DNA of 64,000 nt from Candidatus Aegiribacteria sp. (GCA_023138735.1 JAGLOY010000046.1:1-64000), one strand, 5' to 3'; positions 1-9,975 are shown, numbered from the stretch's first letter. Numbers and translations: made by a program. The notes: generated from the letters alone by a model not told the origin.

Positions 1-1362
1 GTGCGGATGCTGTTCAGCGATGTTTCAATGGCGCTGCTGCGAAACGTGGCGATGGTTTTCGGTACTCTGGGGATAATGTTCGCTGCCGACGCTGAAATAA
101 CGAAGTGGATCATAATTCTTCTGTTACCTGTGGCGCTGTTGACCATACCTGTTCTGAAGAAAATGAGGAAACTATACAGAAGGGTCCGGTCTGCATACGC
201 GCGGATTTCCGGCTTCGTTGCGGAATACGTGAGATCGGTACCTGTTCTTCAGGTATTCGGCGCAACAGGGATGGCAACGCGCAGGGTTCATGTTGAGGGA
301 AAGCACTTTCTCAGCAGAGAAGTAAAGGCTTACTTCTGGGAGTACGGATTCTGGAGTTTTCTGGGAAGCTGCGAGATACTTGCTGTCATCGTTATTCTTC
401 TATCCGGCAGGACCGGAGTTATCGCCGGCGCGGTAAGTGTCGGGACAGTAGTCATGTTCGTTGAGTATACGAGACGGCTCTTCGGTCCGGTGGTGATGTT
501 CTCCGAAACGCTGAACATGGTTCAGCGGGCAGCTGCTTCCGCTGAAAGACTTTTTGATATTCTTGCCACGGAAACGCTCACATCGGATGGACATATGGAT
601 GACGGAGATTTTCCTGACGGCTGGAAAGAGATCCGTTTTGAGAACCTCTGGTTCAAGTATCCCCAGGGTAAGTGGGTTCTGAAGGATATCAGCTTCACAC
701 TGACCAGAGGCAGTATGATCGCTCTGGTAGGCTCCAGCGGAGGAGGTAAAAGCACGATTGTGAGCCTGTTGATGAGATTCTACGAGCCTACGAAAGGTAG
801 AATCACCATCGACGGCATCGATATCAGGGAATTCTACCTGAGTGTCTGGAGAAGCAGGCTGGGGCTTGTTCTTCAGAATGTGAACCTGTTTTCAGGAACT
901 CTATCGGAGAACCTGACGGTTTTCAGGGAAGGAATTCCCGCTTCAAGGCAGATAAACGCTCTGAAAATAATAGAAGCTGAGGATATTCTGGAAGTCATTC
1001 CCGGGGGATTGGAGGGCAGCATAAGTGAAGGCGGCCTGAATATTTCAATGGGTCAGCGACAGCTTATCAACTATGCAAGAGCTGTTCTTTCAGAACCCGA
1101 TATTCTGGTTCTGGATGAAGCCACATCATCGGTTGACCCCGGAACGGAGAAACGGATTCAGAGATCAACTGATCTTATCGTGAAGAACAGGACCGCTCTG
1201 GTGGTTGCTCACCGCCTGAGCACAGTTACACATGCTTCAAAGATTCTTGTAGTGCAGCACGGTGTACTAGCCGAAGAGGGAACACATGAAGAACTCCTGA
1301 GACTTGAGGGTATTTATGCCGGTCTGTGCCGTCTGCAGCTGCGGGGGGTATCAAATGCCTGA
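1..1362 (+). CDS. ABC transporter, permease-ATPase subunit (5' truncated by window edge)
   Basis: Walker A GSSGGGKST, signature NISMGQRQ, Walker B ILVLDEATSSVD, H-loop AHRLSTV; N-terminal TM segments; open at window start. Confidence 0.93.
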   Translation: MRMLFSDVSMALLRNVAMVFGTLGIMFAADAEITKWIIILLLPVALLTIPVLKKMRKLYRRVRSAYARISGFVAEYVRSVPVLQVFGATGMATRRVHVEGKHFLSREVKAYFWEYGFWSFLGSCEILAVIVILLSGRTGVIAGAVSVGTVVMFVEYTRRLFGPVVMFSETLNMVQRAAASAERLFDILATETLTSDGHMDDGDFPDGWKEIRFENLWFKYPQGKWVLKDISFTLTRGSMIALVGSSGGGKSTIVSLLMRFYEPTKGRITIDGIDIREFYLSVWRSRLGLVLQNVNLFSGTLSENLTVFREGIPASRQINALKIIEAEDILEVIPGGLEGSISEGGLNISMGQRQLINYARAVLSEPDILVLDEATSSVDPGTEKRIQRSTDLIVKNRTALVVAHRLSTVTHASKILVVQHGVLAEEGTHEELLRLEGIYAGLCRLQLRGVSNA

Positions 1363-3088
1363 TTACCGCGGATATCTTAAATGGATAGCAGGCTTCTGGA
1401 AGCCTCATAAGAAGCACCTTGTTGTTCTGGCATTATTTACAGTGGTGTCCAGTGCGGTAGCATTGAGTTTCCCACTGGTGTTCCGCTATCTGCTGGATAA
1501 TGTACAGCAGGTTCTGGGTGAGGCGGGCGGCAGCTCCGAATTCAGGAAGATCGTATTGATCCTTGCAGTGCTGGCCTTTGCCAGATTCATTGCCGGGCTG
1601 TATCCCGGGGCGCGAGCCTGGCTTAACAGCAAACTCGGCCTTGACATAAGAGACCGGGTTTTCGCAAGCCTGATGAAAAAGGACTACAGATTCTGGAATA
1701 CTTTCAGACCAGGAGATCTCACTACAAGGCTTACCGATGATATCACAGACTATCCACGCATAGCCTGGTTCAGCTGCTCTGCTGTTTTCAGGGCTCTTGA
1801 ATCCTCATCAAGACTGATTTTCTGCCTCGGAGTGATGTTCTTCATGAGCTGGGAGTTGACTCTGATAGCACTGATTCCTCTTCCGGTGATGTTTCTGATA
1901 TTCACCCGGGTCGAGAACAGGCTGGGCGCCAGGGTTGAGGAAAGCAGGAAAGCCACGAGTCATACGAGCAACCTTCTGGACAGCACATTTGCCGGTATTC
2001 CCATAATCAAAGCCTACAATGCCGAGGAAGGGCAGGCCGGAAGGCTTCGAGGGCTGCTCGATGAAAGGCTTGATATAGACCTGTCCATTACCAGGCTTGT
2101 AATGCTTCTTCACGGTGTATACAGTGTCATCGGTCAGGTCGGGAAAGTGACCGTAATGGGTATCGGAGGGCTCTTCGTTATCCAGAATCGTATCGGCATA
2201 GGGGAATTTTACGCTTTCTACGTTTACCTCGATATGCTTCTGGCGCCGATGATGGACATACCCAACCTCTTTGTAACTTCAAGGCAAGCATTTACATCAA
2301 TAGACAGAGAGATAGAAATACTGGAATATCCCCATGCGGGAAACAGGGAAGGTATTGAAGGAGAAGGTGCAGTCTCAAGCATGTGGCTGGAATCGGCAGG
2401 TTTCAGATACTCCGGGACCAGTGCGGGGATTGTCGGGCTTGATGTCCAGCTCAGCAGTCCGGGGATGTACGCTCTCGTAGGAGAAGTGGGAAGCGGGAAA
2501 ACTACTGTTCTGAAGATGCTCACGGGACAGCTTCCATGCACGGAGGGACGGATTCTGTACAATGGAACCGATCTGAAAGAACTGTCGGAAAAATACCTTA
2601 TCTCCGAAACTGGTTATGTACCGCAGGAATCCGTGCTCTTCAGCGAATCGGTCGGGGAGAATGTCAGGCTGGGCAGAGATATTTCTGATGAAGTCGTATC
2701 GAATTCACTGCGGATTGCAGGATTGGATGGAACTGAACTGCAAGCCGGTGTGGAAACAGTACTCGGCCAGGGCGGTGTTGGAGTCAGCGGCGGGCAGAAG
2801 CAGCGTATCGCCATAGCACGCGCCCTTGCAGGTCAACCATCGCTGCTGCTCTTTGACGACTGTACTGCAGCGCTGGATGCGGAAAAGGAAGAGTTCTTCT
2901 GGCAGGAGCTTTCGGAAGCCAGAGAGAACGCTCTCGTACTTGTTGTTTCTCACAGGCAGTCAACGGTCAGAAGAAGTGACAGTGTGATTTTTGTTCATGA
3001 AGGAAGGATGGAGGCTTTTGATACTCACGAGAATCTTCTCAGAGACAACAGGCTCTACCGATTGGTACTTGCGGCGGAAATGGAATAA
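1355..3088 (+). CDS. ABC transporter, permease-ATPase subunit (partner of preceding gene)
   Basis: Walker A GEVGSGKTT, signature VSGGQKQRIAIARAL, Walker B LLLFDDCTAALD; start moved from 1304 to ATG 1355, overlapping the upstream stop. Confidence 0.93.
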   Translation: MPDYRGYLKWIAGFWKPHKKHLVVLALFTVVSSAVALSFPLVFRYLLDNVQQVLGEAGGSSEFRKIVLILAVLAFARFIAGLYPGARAWLNSKLGLDIRDRVFASLMKKDYRFWNTFRPGDLTTRLTDDITDYPRIAWFSCSAVFRALESSSRLIFCLGVMFFMSWELTLIALIPLPVMFLIFTRVENRLGARVEESRKATSHTSNLLDSTFAGIPIIKAYNAEEGQAGRLRGLLDERLDIDLSITRLVMLLHGVYSVIGQVGKVTVMGIGGLFVIQNRIGIGEFYAFYVYLDMLLAPMMDIPNLFVTSRQAFTSIDREIEILEYPHAGNREGIEGEGAVSSMWLESAGFRYSGTSAGIVGLDVQLSSPGMYALVGEVGSGKTTVLKMLTGQLPCTEGRILYNGTDLKELSEKYLISETGYVPQESVLFSESVGENVRLGRDISDEVVSNSLRIAGLDGTELQAGVETVLGQGGVGVSGGQKQRIAIARALAGQPSLLLFDDCTAALDAEKEEFFWQELSEARENALVLVVSHRQSTVRRSDSVIFVHEGRMEAFDTHENLLRDNRLYRLVLAAEME

Positions 3089-4059
3089 TGTACAAGCCCC
3101 GATACTTGAAGCTGCTCGAAAAGGGAGAGCTTTCAGTAAGGATTAGAGATCTGATGAATCTCCTTGCGGAATGCAGGCTGTGCGGCCGGAAGTGCGGCGT
3201 AAACCGATTGGCCGGAGAAAGGGGTTACTGCGGGGCAGGTAAACTCCCTGAAATAGCTTCTTCCTGCGTGCACAGGGGAGAGGAACCGGTTCTCACAGGG
3301 AGCTTCGGAGTGGGAAATATCTTTCTGGGAAGATGCAACATGAAATGTGTCTTCTGCCAGAACCACTCGATCAGCCAGCCCGATGGTTCTGCCGCCAAAG
3401 ACTGGGACAGTTCCTCCGCTGAAATCTCTGAAATACTGCTTCGGTTTCAGAGGCAGGAATGCCCCACTGCCGGTTTTGTATCCCCCACTCACTACTCGCC
3501 TCAGATATTCGAAGCGCTGAGCCTCGCAGCATCGAAGGGATTCAGCCTGCCGATCATCTACAATACAAACGGATACGATTCTGAAGAATTGTTATCGCTG
3601 CTTGACGGCATGGTGGACATATACCTTCCCGATTTCAAATACTGGAACAGTGAATACGCGAATATCTACTCCGGTGCGCAGGATTATCCCCAGGTAGCCA
3701 GGAATGCCATCAGGGAGATGCACAGGCAGGTGGGAACCCTCCGGACAGATTCATCAGGAACAGCCCTGCGGGGACTGATAATCCGTCTTCTTGTGCTGCC
3801 GGGCGGGATCGCGGGAACCGCCGACGTTCTCCGGTTCATTGCGAGAGAGCTTGGTAACGATGTCTTTGTTAGCCTTATGTCTCAGTACTATCCCGCTCAT
3901 AATGCCTCTGGTTTTCCACCACTCTCGAGAAAGCTCAGGCCGGAGGAATATTCAGAGGTGGTCGACTTACTTGAAGAACTTGGATTTGAGAACGGATGGG
4001 TTCAGGACCCTCTGACCTCTCCTGAGAGCTACCGCCCTGGAATCGATTTCCGACTTTAG
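3088..4059 (+). CDS. Radical SAM protein, pyruvate formate-lyase activating enzyme-like
   Basis: CNMKCVFC (CxxxCxxC) motif; Cys-rich N-terminus CRLCGRKCGVNR; PflA-like family pattern. Confidence 0.85.
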   Translation: MYKPRYLKLLEKGELSVRIRDLMNLLAECRLCGRKCGVNRLAGERGYCGAGKLPEIASSCVHRGEEPVLTGSFGVGNIFLGRCNMKCVFCQNHSISQPDGSAAKDWDSSSAEISEILLRFQRQECPTAGFVSPTHYSPQIFEALSLAASKGFSLPIIYNTNGYDSEELLSLLDGMVDIYLPDFKYWNSEYANIYSGAQDYPQVARNAIREMHRQVGTLRTDSSGTALRGLIIRLLVLPGGIAGTADVLRFIARELGNDVFVSLMSQYYPAHNASGFPPLSRKLRPEEYSEVVDLLEELGFENGWVQDPLTSPESYRPGIDFRL

Positions 4060-4068
4060 ATGAAACAC

Positions 4069-4872
4069 CTAAGTTTCTGTCAGGAGAGTATGGATTTTCT
4101 CCGCTGCTATTTTTCCTGAGAGAAGCATTCCCCCGAATACAGGCCCCATTCGATGTGCTCCCATCGCTGCATTTGCGGCCATACCTGCTACAAATAGACC
4201 GGGCACTATTTCAATGGTGTTTTCCGCCAGAGCTCTCTCTCCCATATCTGCATTCATGGATCTTTCTCCCTCTATTCCGCCGGAAGGAGTATTAAGCGTA
4301 AAGCCAGTCTTTTCGATAACTTTATGCAGAACCTCCAGCGGATGACCTGTGGCTTCGATCACGTATTTTGCAGAGAAACAGACAGGATCCACATGAAGAC
4401 CTGCAATTTCAATAGGGCTGGATGTAACCACCACTCCGGTAATCCTGTCTGTATCAACCATTACATCTTCAACTGAGAAAAGATTGAAAATGGTTACACC
4501 TGCTCTGCAGGCCTCCGCTATCAGAGTGGCAATAGATTCAACTGAATTCGCGGTGTAGTAACCTGGAGAGTACAGCTTTGCTCTCACTCCCAGTTCATCC
4601 AGAATACTTTTTCCCTCTTCCTGGACTACGATTTCGTTGAAGCCCATTCCTCCTCCCCACATCCCTCCACCGGGTGAAAGCTTTCTGTCGAAAACAGCGA
4701 CTTTATGGCCCTTCAGAGCCAGTTCCCTTGCGGCAGTCAGCCCTGCGGGACCGCCTCCTGCGACTGCCACATCCACCTCAAGGTTATCAAGCAGGGTCTT
4801 CGTGTAAGTATCTACTATAGCTCTGGTTATTTCAACATCATTCAATTTGCTCACGAAAATCTCCGATCTCAA
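4069..4872 (-). CDS. thi4: Thi4-family thiazole synthase (archaeal-like, sulfide-dependent type)
   Basis: FAD-binding GGGPAGLTAAREL; GMWGGGMGFN; AGLHVDP; C-terminal AANAAMGAHRMGPVFGGMLLSG; operon with thiE and thiM. Confidence 0.88.
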   Translation of the reverse strand: MRSEIFVSKLNDVEITRAIVDTYTKTLLDNLEVDVAVAGGGPAGLTAARELALKGHKVAVFDRKLSPGGGMWGGGMGFNEIVVQEEGKSILDELGVRAKLYSPGYYTANSVESIATLIAEACRAGVTIFNLFSVEDVMVDTDRITGVVVTSSPIEIAGLHVDPVCFSAKYVIEATGHPLEVLHKVIEKTGFTLNTPSGGIEGERSMNADMGERALAENTIEIVPGLFVAGMAANAAMGAHRMGPVFGGMLLSGKIAAEKIHTLLTET

Positions 4873-4903
4873 AGGTTATTTCCCAGATTCAACTGGATTT
4901 GTT

Positions 4904-5521
4904 TTACATCTTTAGAAGAGCTCTGACCACCTCCGGGACATCCTCTGCTGCCATTATTGAGGATACAACGGCAATACCGTCTGCGCCGGCCCTCCGGACA
5001 CTATCCGCGTTGGATGGGTTTATTCCTCCTATGGCAACAAGGGGCAGAGGGGAAGCTTTTTTCAGTTCCAGAATGGCTTCGATTCCAAGAGGCTCGCCCA
5101 GATCGGTCTTCGTGTCCGTAGGGAAGATAAGATTCGCCGCTATATAATCGGCCCCTTCCCTCCAAGCGGATTCAGCCTCTTCGGGTGATCTGGCGGATGC
5201 TCCTATAACAGCGCCGGGCCCAAGGAATTTTCTGGCAAGGAAAACAGGCATATCATCCTGACCCAGATGAACTCCGTCGGCCCCGGATGCCATTGCGACA
5301 TCGATCCTGTCATTCACGATAAACAGAGCACCATGCTTTCCGCAGAGATCCCGCAGGATAACTGCTAACCGAACCAGCTCCCGGGTGGAAGCACTCTTGT
5401 CCCGGAGCTGCACCGCCCCGACTCCTGCCTCAAGGGCAAGCCTGCATGTCTCCTCTACTCCCCTGCTTCGGGAAAGGACAGGGTCAGTTACGAGGTACAG
5501 CGAAAGCCGTTCCGGGTTCAT
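4904..5521 (-). CDS. thiE: Thiamine-phosphate synthase
   Basis: YLVTDPVL, VQLRDKSAS, GVHLGQDDMP, VAIGGINPSN motifs. Confidence 0.93.
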   Translation of the reverse strand: MNPERLSLYLVTDPVLSRSRGVEETCRLALEAGVGAVQLRDKSASTRELVRLAVILRDLCGKHGALFIVNDRIDVAMASGADGVHLGQDDMPVFLARKFLGPGAVIGASARSPEEAESAWREGADYIAANLIFPTDTKTDLGEPLGIEAILELKKASPLPLVAIGGINPSNADSVRRAGADGIAVVSSIMAAEDVPEVVRALLKM

Positions 5522-6324
5522 CAGAATATTTCGGCTCTTATGCGGCTTTCAATGATCCCGCGGTCCAGATCCGTAAGAGCGTCAAGAAAACAGGGGACAA
5601 AAGTACCGGGACCGGCGCAAACGTCTGCGGCATTCTCCCCCGCTATGCCGAGGGCGGCAAGACCGCCAAGCGCTGCATGGAATGGATCTTCCATGGATGC
5701 TGCGAAACATGCCACAGAAGTTGAGGCGGAACAGCCCGTTCCGGTAACCCTTCCCATTATAGGATGACCATTTTCTATCCTTGCTGTCCGATTTCCATCG
5801 GTAACGATATCCACAGACCCTGTAACGGCGATCACACTGCCCGAATCCGCGGCAAACGAGGATAGAAGATCGATCCGCCCCTCAACCGAATCCATCGAAT
5901 CTACACCCCGCACTTTACCGTCCGCGCCGGAAAGAGCAAGAACCTCTCCGGCGTTTCCCCGGATGATGGTGATCTCAAGTTCCCGTGTGATCATCTTAGC
6001 CGAATCCGTCCGGAGTTCTGTAGCTCCTGCTCCAACAGGATCGAAAACTATGGGTATCCCCAATTCATTCGCAACTCTTCCCGCTGCCAGCATGCTCCTG
6101 ACAAGGCCGAGGTCCAGTGTTCCTATGTTAAGAAGCAGAGCCCCGGCGAACCGCACCATCTCCGGGGATTCCTTGATACAGGGCGCCATGACGGGAGCTG
6201 CTCCGAGGCACAGCGTCACGTTTGCGGTGAAATTCATAACGACGGTATTCGTTAAATGATGGATCATCGGTTTGCTGCTCCTGATGGCAGCAAGGCCGCG
6301 GCAGGTTATCTCTGCGGGTTTCAT
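5521..6324 (-). CDS. thiM: Hydroxyethylthiazole kinase
   Basis: PMIHHLTNTVVMNFTAN, DPVGAGAT, VTGTGCSAS motifs. Confidence 0.93.
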   Translation of the reverse strand: MKPAEITCRGLAAIRSSKPMIHHLTNTVVMNFTANVTLCLGAAPVMAPCIKESPEMVRFAGALLLNIGTLDLGLVRSMLAAGRVANELGIPIVFDPVGAGATELRTDSAKMITRELEITIIRGNAGEVLALSGADGKVRGVDSMDSVEGRIDLLSSFAADSGSVIAVTGSVDIVTDGNRTARIENGHPIMGRVTGTGCSASTSVACFAASMEDPFHAALGGLAALGIAGENAADVCAGPGTFVPCFLDALTDLDRGIIESRIRAEIF

Positions 6325-6334
6325 GAAAACCTCC

Positions 6335-6417
6335 GGATTTTCTTACGCCGGCATTACCCGGGTCAAGTTCAAGGGGTGTAATTCTCAGGTCCGGAATCTC
6401 CGGGCCGCCCCCAATCC
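6335..6417 (-). promoter_or_regulatory. TPP (THI-box) riboswitch upstream of thiM
   Basis: Minus strand contains CTGAGAATTACACCCCTTGAACTTGACCCGGGTAATGCCGGCGTAAG, the canonical THI box; P1 GGATT/AATCC closes the element. Confidence 0.93.
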
Positions 6418-6498
6418 TGCGTCAAAGCTATGAATGATATATTTGATAGTCAAACCTGAAGACTTGTTGAGATCTCCCCGTAATGTTATTTCAGGCAG

Positions 6499-9006
6499 AT
6501 GCAGAGGTTATCCGCTAACATGCGAAAGGCAATTCCAATGACAGTAGTTTTGATGCTTATTTCCACGGTACTCGCTTCCGGGCTGCAGCCAGGAGACCAG
6601 TGGCCGCCAGAGGCTGATTCCGCCATGGCGCTTGCTATGGACACACTGAACCTTACAAGAGAACAGCTGGACTTTGACAGGCACTGGGCAACGGGAGTTC
6701 ATCTTGCGGATTCGACGGTCCTGCGGGCTATTCAGCACGTTGAGGAAATTCCCCTTATCCTTGAGGAGCGTCTTGGAATGCTGACCGATTACAGGCTTTC
6801 CGAGTCGGATAATACTGGCAGGGAAGCCCTTCCCGAGATTCTCAGCCTGCTTGAGGAAGCCGATTCCCTTATTCAGAATCAGCTGCAGAGTATGGGGCGG
6901 GGGACAGTTGATTCACTGACAAGCGTAATCCCTGTCATATGGCTGAACGAGGACGACCCTCTTGAATGGGATACCATTATCGAGAGCTGGAATATGGAAC
7001 CTCTTCCGGATGGTGATATGGAGATGGATTCGCTTGCTGCGCTCTTTGAACGATGTGATTTCGAAGTAAGTATTCCTCTTGATGAACTCGTCATTGCGGC
7101 AAAAAGTCTTCAGGACGCACAGTGGCCCGCGGAACTGTCGGTTACCCTTCCGGGCGTCAGCGGAACTACGGTATCTTACTGTTTCGACGGTCCTGTCAGA
7201 TGGGTAATAGGGGGCGCAGGGGATAACCTTTACACGGACCGTTGTCCGTTTGAGCTTATCATCGACATCGGCGGGAACGATTTCTATGGGGACGGTATCG
7301 GAGGTGCTGCGGGTCCTGCGGGGAAAAGGATTGCCGTAGTAATAGACCTCTATGGAGACGATACATATTCATCCACCTCACCGGTCAGTCAGGGATGCGG
7401 TCTTCTGGGGCTTGGAGGAGTGATTGACCTGCAGGGGAATGATGTATACAGAGCGGAGAACTTCTCGCAGGGGGCAGGACTGATGGGTTTCGGCTTTCTT
7501 ATCGATCTTCAGGGCGAAGACTACTTCAGGGGCGGCACGTTCAGTCAGGGTGCCGGCTGTCTTGGAATGGGGATCCTTTACGATGGCTGCGGAGATGATT
7601 TCAGACAGGTCGATATGTTCGGGCAGGGTTTAGGAGGACCTTCTGGTTATGGCATCCTTGTTGATATGGATGGCAGCGACTGTTCTCTCGCAGGATTCAG
7701 ATACTCTCACGAACCGCTGCTGCCGGATGATAACCAGGCCATGTCTCAGGGTTTCGGAATGGGGCTGAGACCGCTGATAGCCGGAGGCATCGGGCTCATG
7801 GCGGATTTCGGAGAAGGTAACGATACTTACAGAGCTGAAGTATTCGGTCAGGGATGCTCTTACTTCTATAGCCTTGGAATGCTTTATGACCAGGGGGGAC
7901 AGGATACCTACGTGGCGGCGCAGTACAGCCAGGGATCCGGGATTCATCTTGCTTCGGGGTGCCTGTGGGATGGAGACGGTGATGACAGTTACTTCTCGAG
8001 AAACGGGCCGGCGCAGGGAAGCGCCCACGATCTTTCCACAGGGTTCCTTCTTGATGGCGGCGGCAACGACTGGTACTGCGCAGGCGGAGGACAATCTCTC
8101 TCCCTGACCAACTCCGCGTCCATCTTCATCGATCTTACGGGGAATGATACTTACTGCGTGCGGGGGGGAGGACAGGGAGAAGCCCGGTGGGCAAGAGGGT
8201 CGTCCGGTGCCGGTGTGTTCATTGACCTGGCAGATAATGATGTCTACCTGGGCTCCGGCTCCGATTCTACCCGCTGGCTTTCGGGGGAATACGGCGTCGG
8301 CATCGACCTTCCCAATCTGACTCCCGGGGGGCTTGATCCGCAGGACCCCGCAGGTGACCCGGAATCCCTTGAACTTGATTCTCTGTTTTCCGTTGCGTCG
8401 GAATGGGCTGTTGGCCCTAACAACGATAAGGTCAACGCCCACCGGGAAGAACTCGCCACCCGCGGGGAAGATGCGGTCAGGTATCTTATTGAGGACCACA
8501 TGGGGACCCTCAGCGGCCTTGAAAGCCGAGCCATGGAGAGAGTATTCAAGGAGAACATAGATATTTCCATGGAACTTATGCTGAATATGCTGAGTAGAAT
8601 TGACAGCATACCCGCCAGGAACGGGGGAAATCTAGTGTATTTTCTTGGAAAACTTGAGGACGACAGAGCGAGACTCCCGCTAGAGCAAATGCTGACGTAT
8701 CCGGGTGACAGCGTTTCCACAAGGCGGGTAACAGGGATTGTAAAGGCTCTGGGAACTATCGGTAATTATGAGTCTCTTCCGGTCATCCTGCCGCTGGCCG
8801 GTGACGCGGCAGATAGGATCAGACGGGAGGTTGCAGTTTCGATAGGGGAGATCTGTCATCCACGTGGTATAGAGACTCTGGAAGAACTTGCAGGGGACCA
8901 CTCGCTTGATGTCAGATCCGCGGCTGAACGTGCTCTAAGGCTTATTGAGGAAAGGATTAACGAAGAGGAAGAGAGCGGAGAAAACGGGAACAATCAGCTT
9001 AATTGA
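6499..9006 (+). CDS. Secreted protein with about 12 GxDxY/QGxG repeats and C-terminal HEAT-like repeats
   Basis: Signal peptide-like N-terminus (alternative ATG 6520); repeats D-x-x-G-[ND]-D-x-Y...QGxGxxGxG; C-terminus VKALGTIGNYESLPVILPL...REVAVSIGEICHPRGIETLEEL. Confidence 0.8.
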   Translation: MQRLSANMRKAIPMTVVLMLISTVLASGLQPGDQWPPEADSAMALAMDTLNLTREQLDFDRHWATGVHLADSTVLRAIQHVEEIPLILEERLGMLTDYRLSESDNTGREALPEILSLLEEADSLIQNQLQSMGRGTVDSLTSVIPVIWLNEDDPLEWDTIIESWNMEPLPDGDMEMDSLAALFERCDFEVSIPLDELVIAAKSLQDAQWPAELSVTLPGVSGTTVSYCFDGPVRWVIGGAGDNLYTDRCPFELIIDIGGNDFYGDGIGGAAGPAGKRIAVVIDLYGDDTYSSTSPVSQGCGLLGLGGVIDLQGNDVYRAENFSQGAGLMGFGFLIDLQGEDYFRGGTFSQGAGCLGMGILYDGCGDDFRQVDMFGQGLGGPSGYGILVDMDGSDCSLAGFRYSHEPLLPDDNQAMSQGFGMGLRPLIAGGIGLMADFGEGNDTYRAEVFGQGCSYFYSLGMLYDQGGQDTYVAAQYSQGSGIHLASGCLWDGDGDDSYFSRNGPAQGSAHDLSTGFLLDGGGNDWYCAGGGQSLSLTNSASIFIDLTGNDTYCVRGGGQGEARWARGSSGAGVFIDLADNDVYLGSGSDSTRWLSGEYGVGIDLPNLTPGGLDPQDPAGDPESLELDSLFSVASEWAVGPNNDKVNAHREELATRGEDAVRYLIEDHMGTLSGLESRAMERVFKENIDISMELMLNMLSRIDSIPARNGGNLVYFLGKLEDDRARLPLEQMLTYPGDSVSTRRVTGIVKALGTIGNYESLPVILPLAGDAADRIRREVAVSIGEICHPRGIETLEELAGDHSLDVRSAAERALRLIEERINEEEESGENGNNQLN

Positions 9007-9083
9007 CATGCAGAAGCCGCAGGTTTATTTTGCTGTAGTGTTGGAAATTGACTAGTAATGAACTGAAACAGAAAGGAAAATCC

Positions 9084-9887
9084 ATGAAAAAACTTGGACT
9101 TATGGTACTTGTAGCCGGAATCATCCTGATGGCTGGCTGCGCAGGAGACGACCCTGCAGGTGGCGGCGGGGGAACACTTGAAGTAGTAACGGGTGTGGCG
9201 ATAGGCTCAGCTTCCGCAGGCAGAGATGTTGTTCTTACCTGGAATGCAGTTAGCGATGTTGACGGGTACTACGTCTATTTCCGCGAAAACACAAGTGATG
9301 AGTGGGGAACCGCTGTTGGCGATGTAACCACGAACGCCTTTACCCATACAGCCTCTTCCGCTGGATACTACGTTGTTGTAGCTTACGAGGGAACCAACAC
9401 CTCTTCGGCCAATTCAACCGAAGTTAACACCATGCCAGAGCAGATCAACGTTACATACACTATCTGGGATAACCATGCACCGGCCGATGAGCACTCCGGA
9501 TTCATTTTCGGCGCTACCTCCGGAACAACCGGACTTGCCGCAAGCACTTCCTTCATCCAGGACATCTACTGCTACGATGGCGGCTGGACCCAGAGCCCCT
9601 GCGGTTTCTATTCGGGTAACGTTGCCCCCTTCGGCACCGGAAATCCTACCGACATGATCGAAGCAGGCTCAACTTACGGTTACCCTTCAGGCACCCAGTG
9701 GTGGGTTACCGGATGGATCCTTGCGGGTGACATTGTCTTCGCTGAACTTTCAGATGGCCATTTCGTAAAGATATATGTTAATTCCGTACCTCAGCACTCA
9801 ACTCAGCCGGCATCCCATGGTATCGTTTTCTACTACGACTACCAGCCTATTGAAGGTCTTTACCTGTTCACCACCGAATCCAGCTAG
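9084..9887 (+). CDS. Lipoprotein with fibronectin type III-like segment
   Basis: Lipobox MVLVAGIILMAGC; VVLTWNAVSDVDGYYVYFRE; start moved to ATG 9084 after AAAGGA. Confidence 0.75.
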   Translation: MKKLGLMVLVAGIILMAGCAGDDPAGGGGGTLEVVTGVAIGSASAGRDVVLTWNAVSDVDGYYVYFRENTSDEWGTAVGDVTTNAFTHTASSAGYYVVVAYEGTNTSSANSTEVNTMPEQINVTYTIWDNHAPADEHSGFIFGATSGTTGLAASTSFIQDIYCYDGGWTQSPCGFYSGNVAPFGTGNPTDMIEAGSTYGYPSGTQWWVTGWILAGDIVFAELSDGHFVKIYVNSVPQHSTQPASHGIVFYYDYQPIEGLYLFTTESS

Positions 9888-9907
9888 AACAGATACAGAA
9901 CATATGG

Positions 9908-9935
9908 AATGGCGGGGCTTAACTGTCCCGCCATT
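9908..9935 (+). terminator. Stem-loop, probable terminator
   Basis: AATGGCGGG / CCCGCCATT stem after the stop at 9887; T-run weak. Confidence 0.5.
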
Positions 9936-9975
9936 TCTGGTTCAGGAGCTTAAGTCCTTTCTCCAAAGGAGTTTT

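Noticed and set aside
7630-8499. 289-aa antisense ORF within the repeat protein gene
   Set aside because: Long antisense frame produced by GC-rich repetitive codons; low-complexity product, no SD, no domain.
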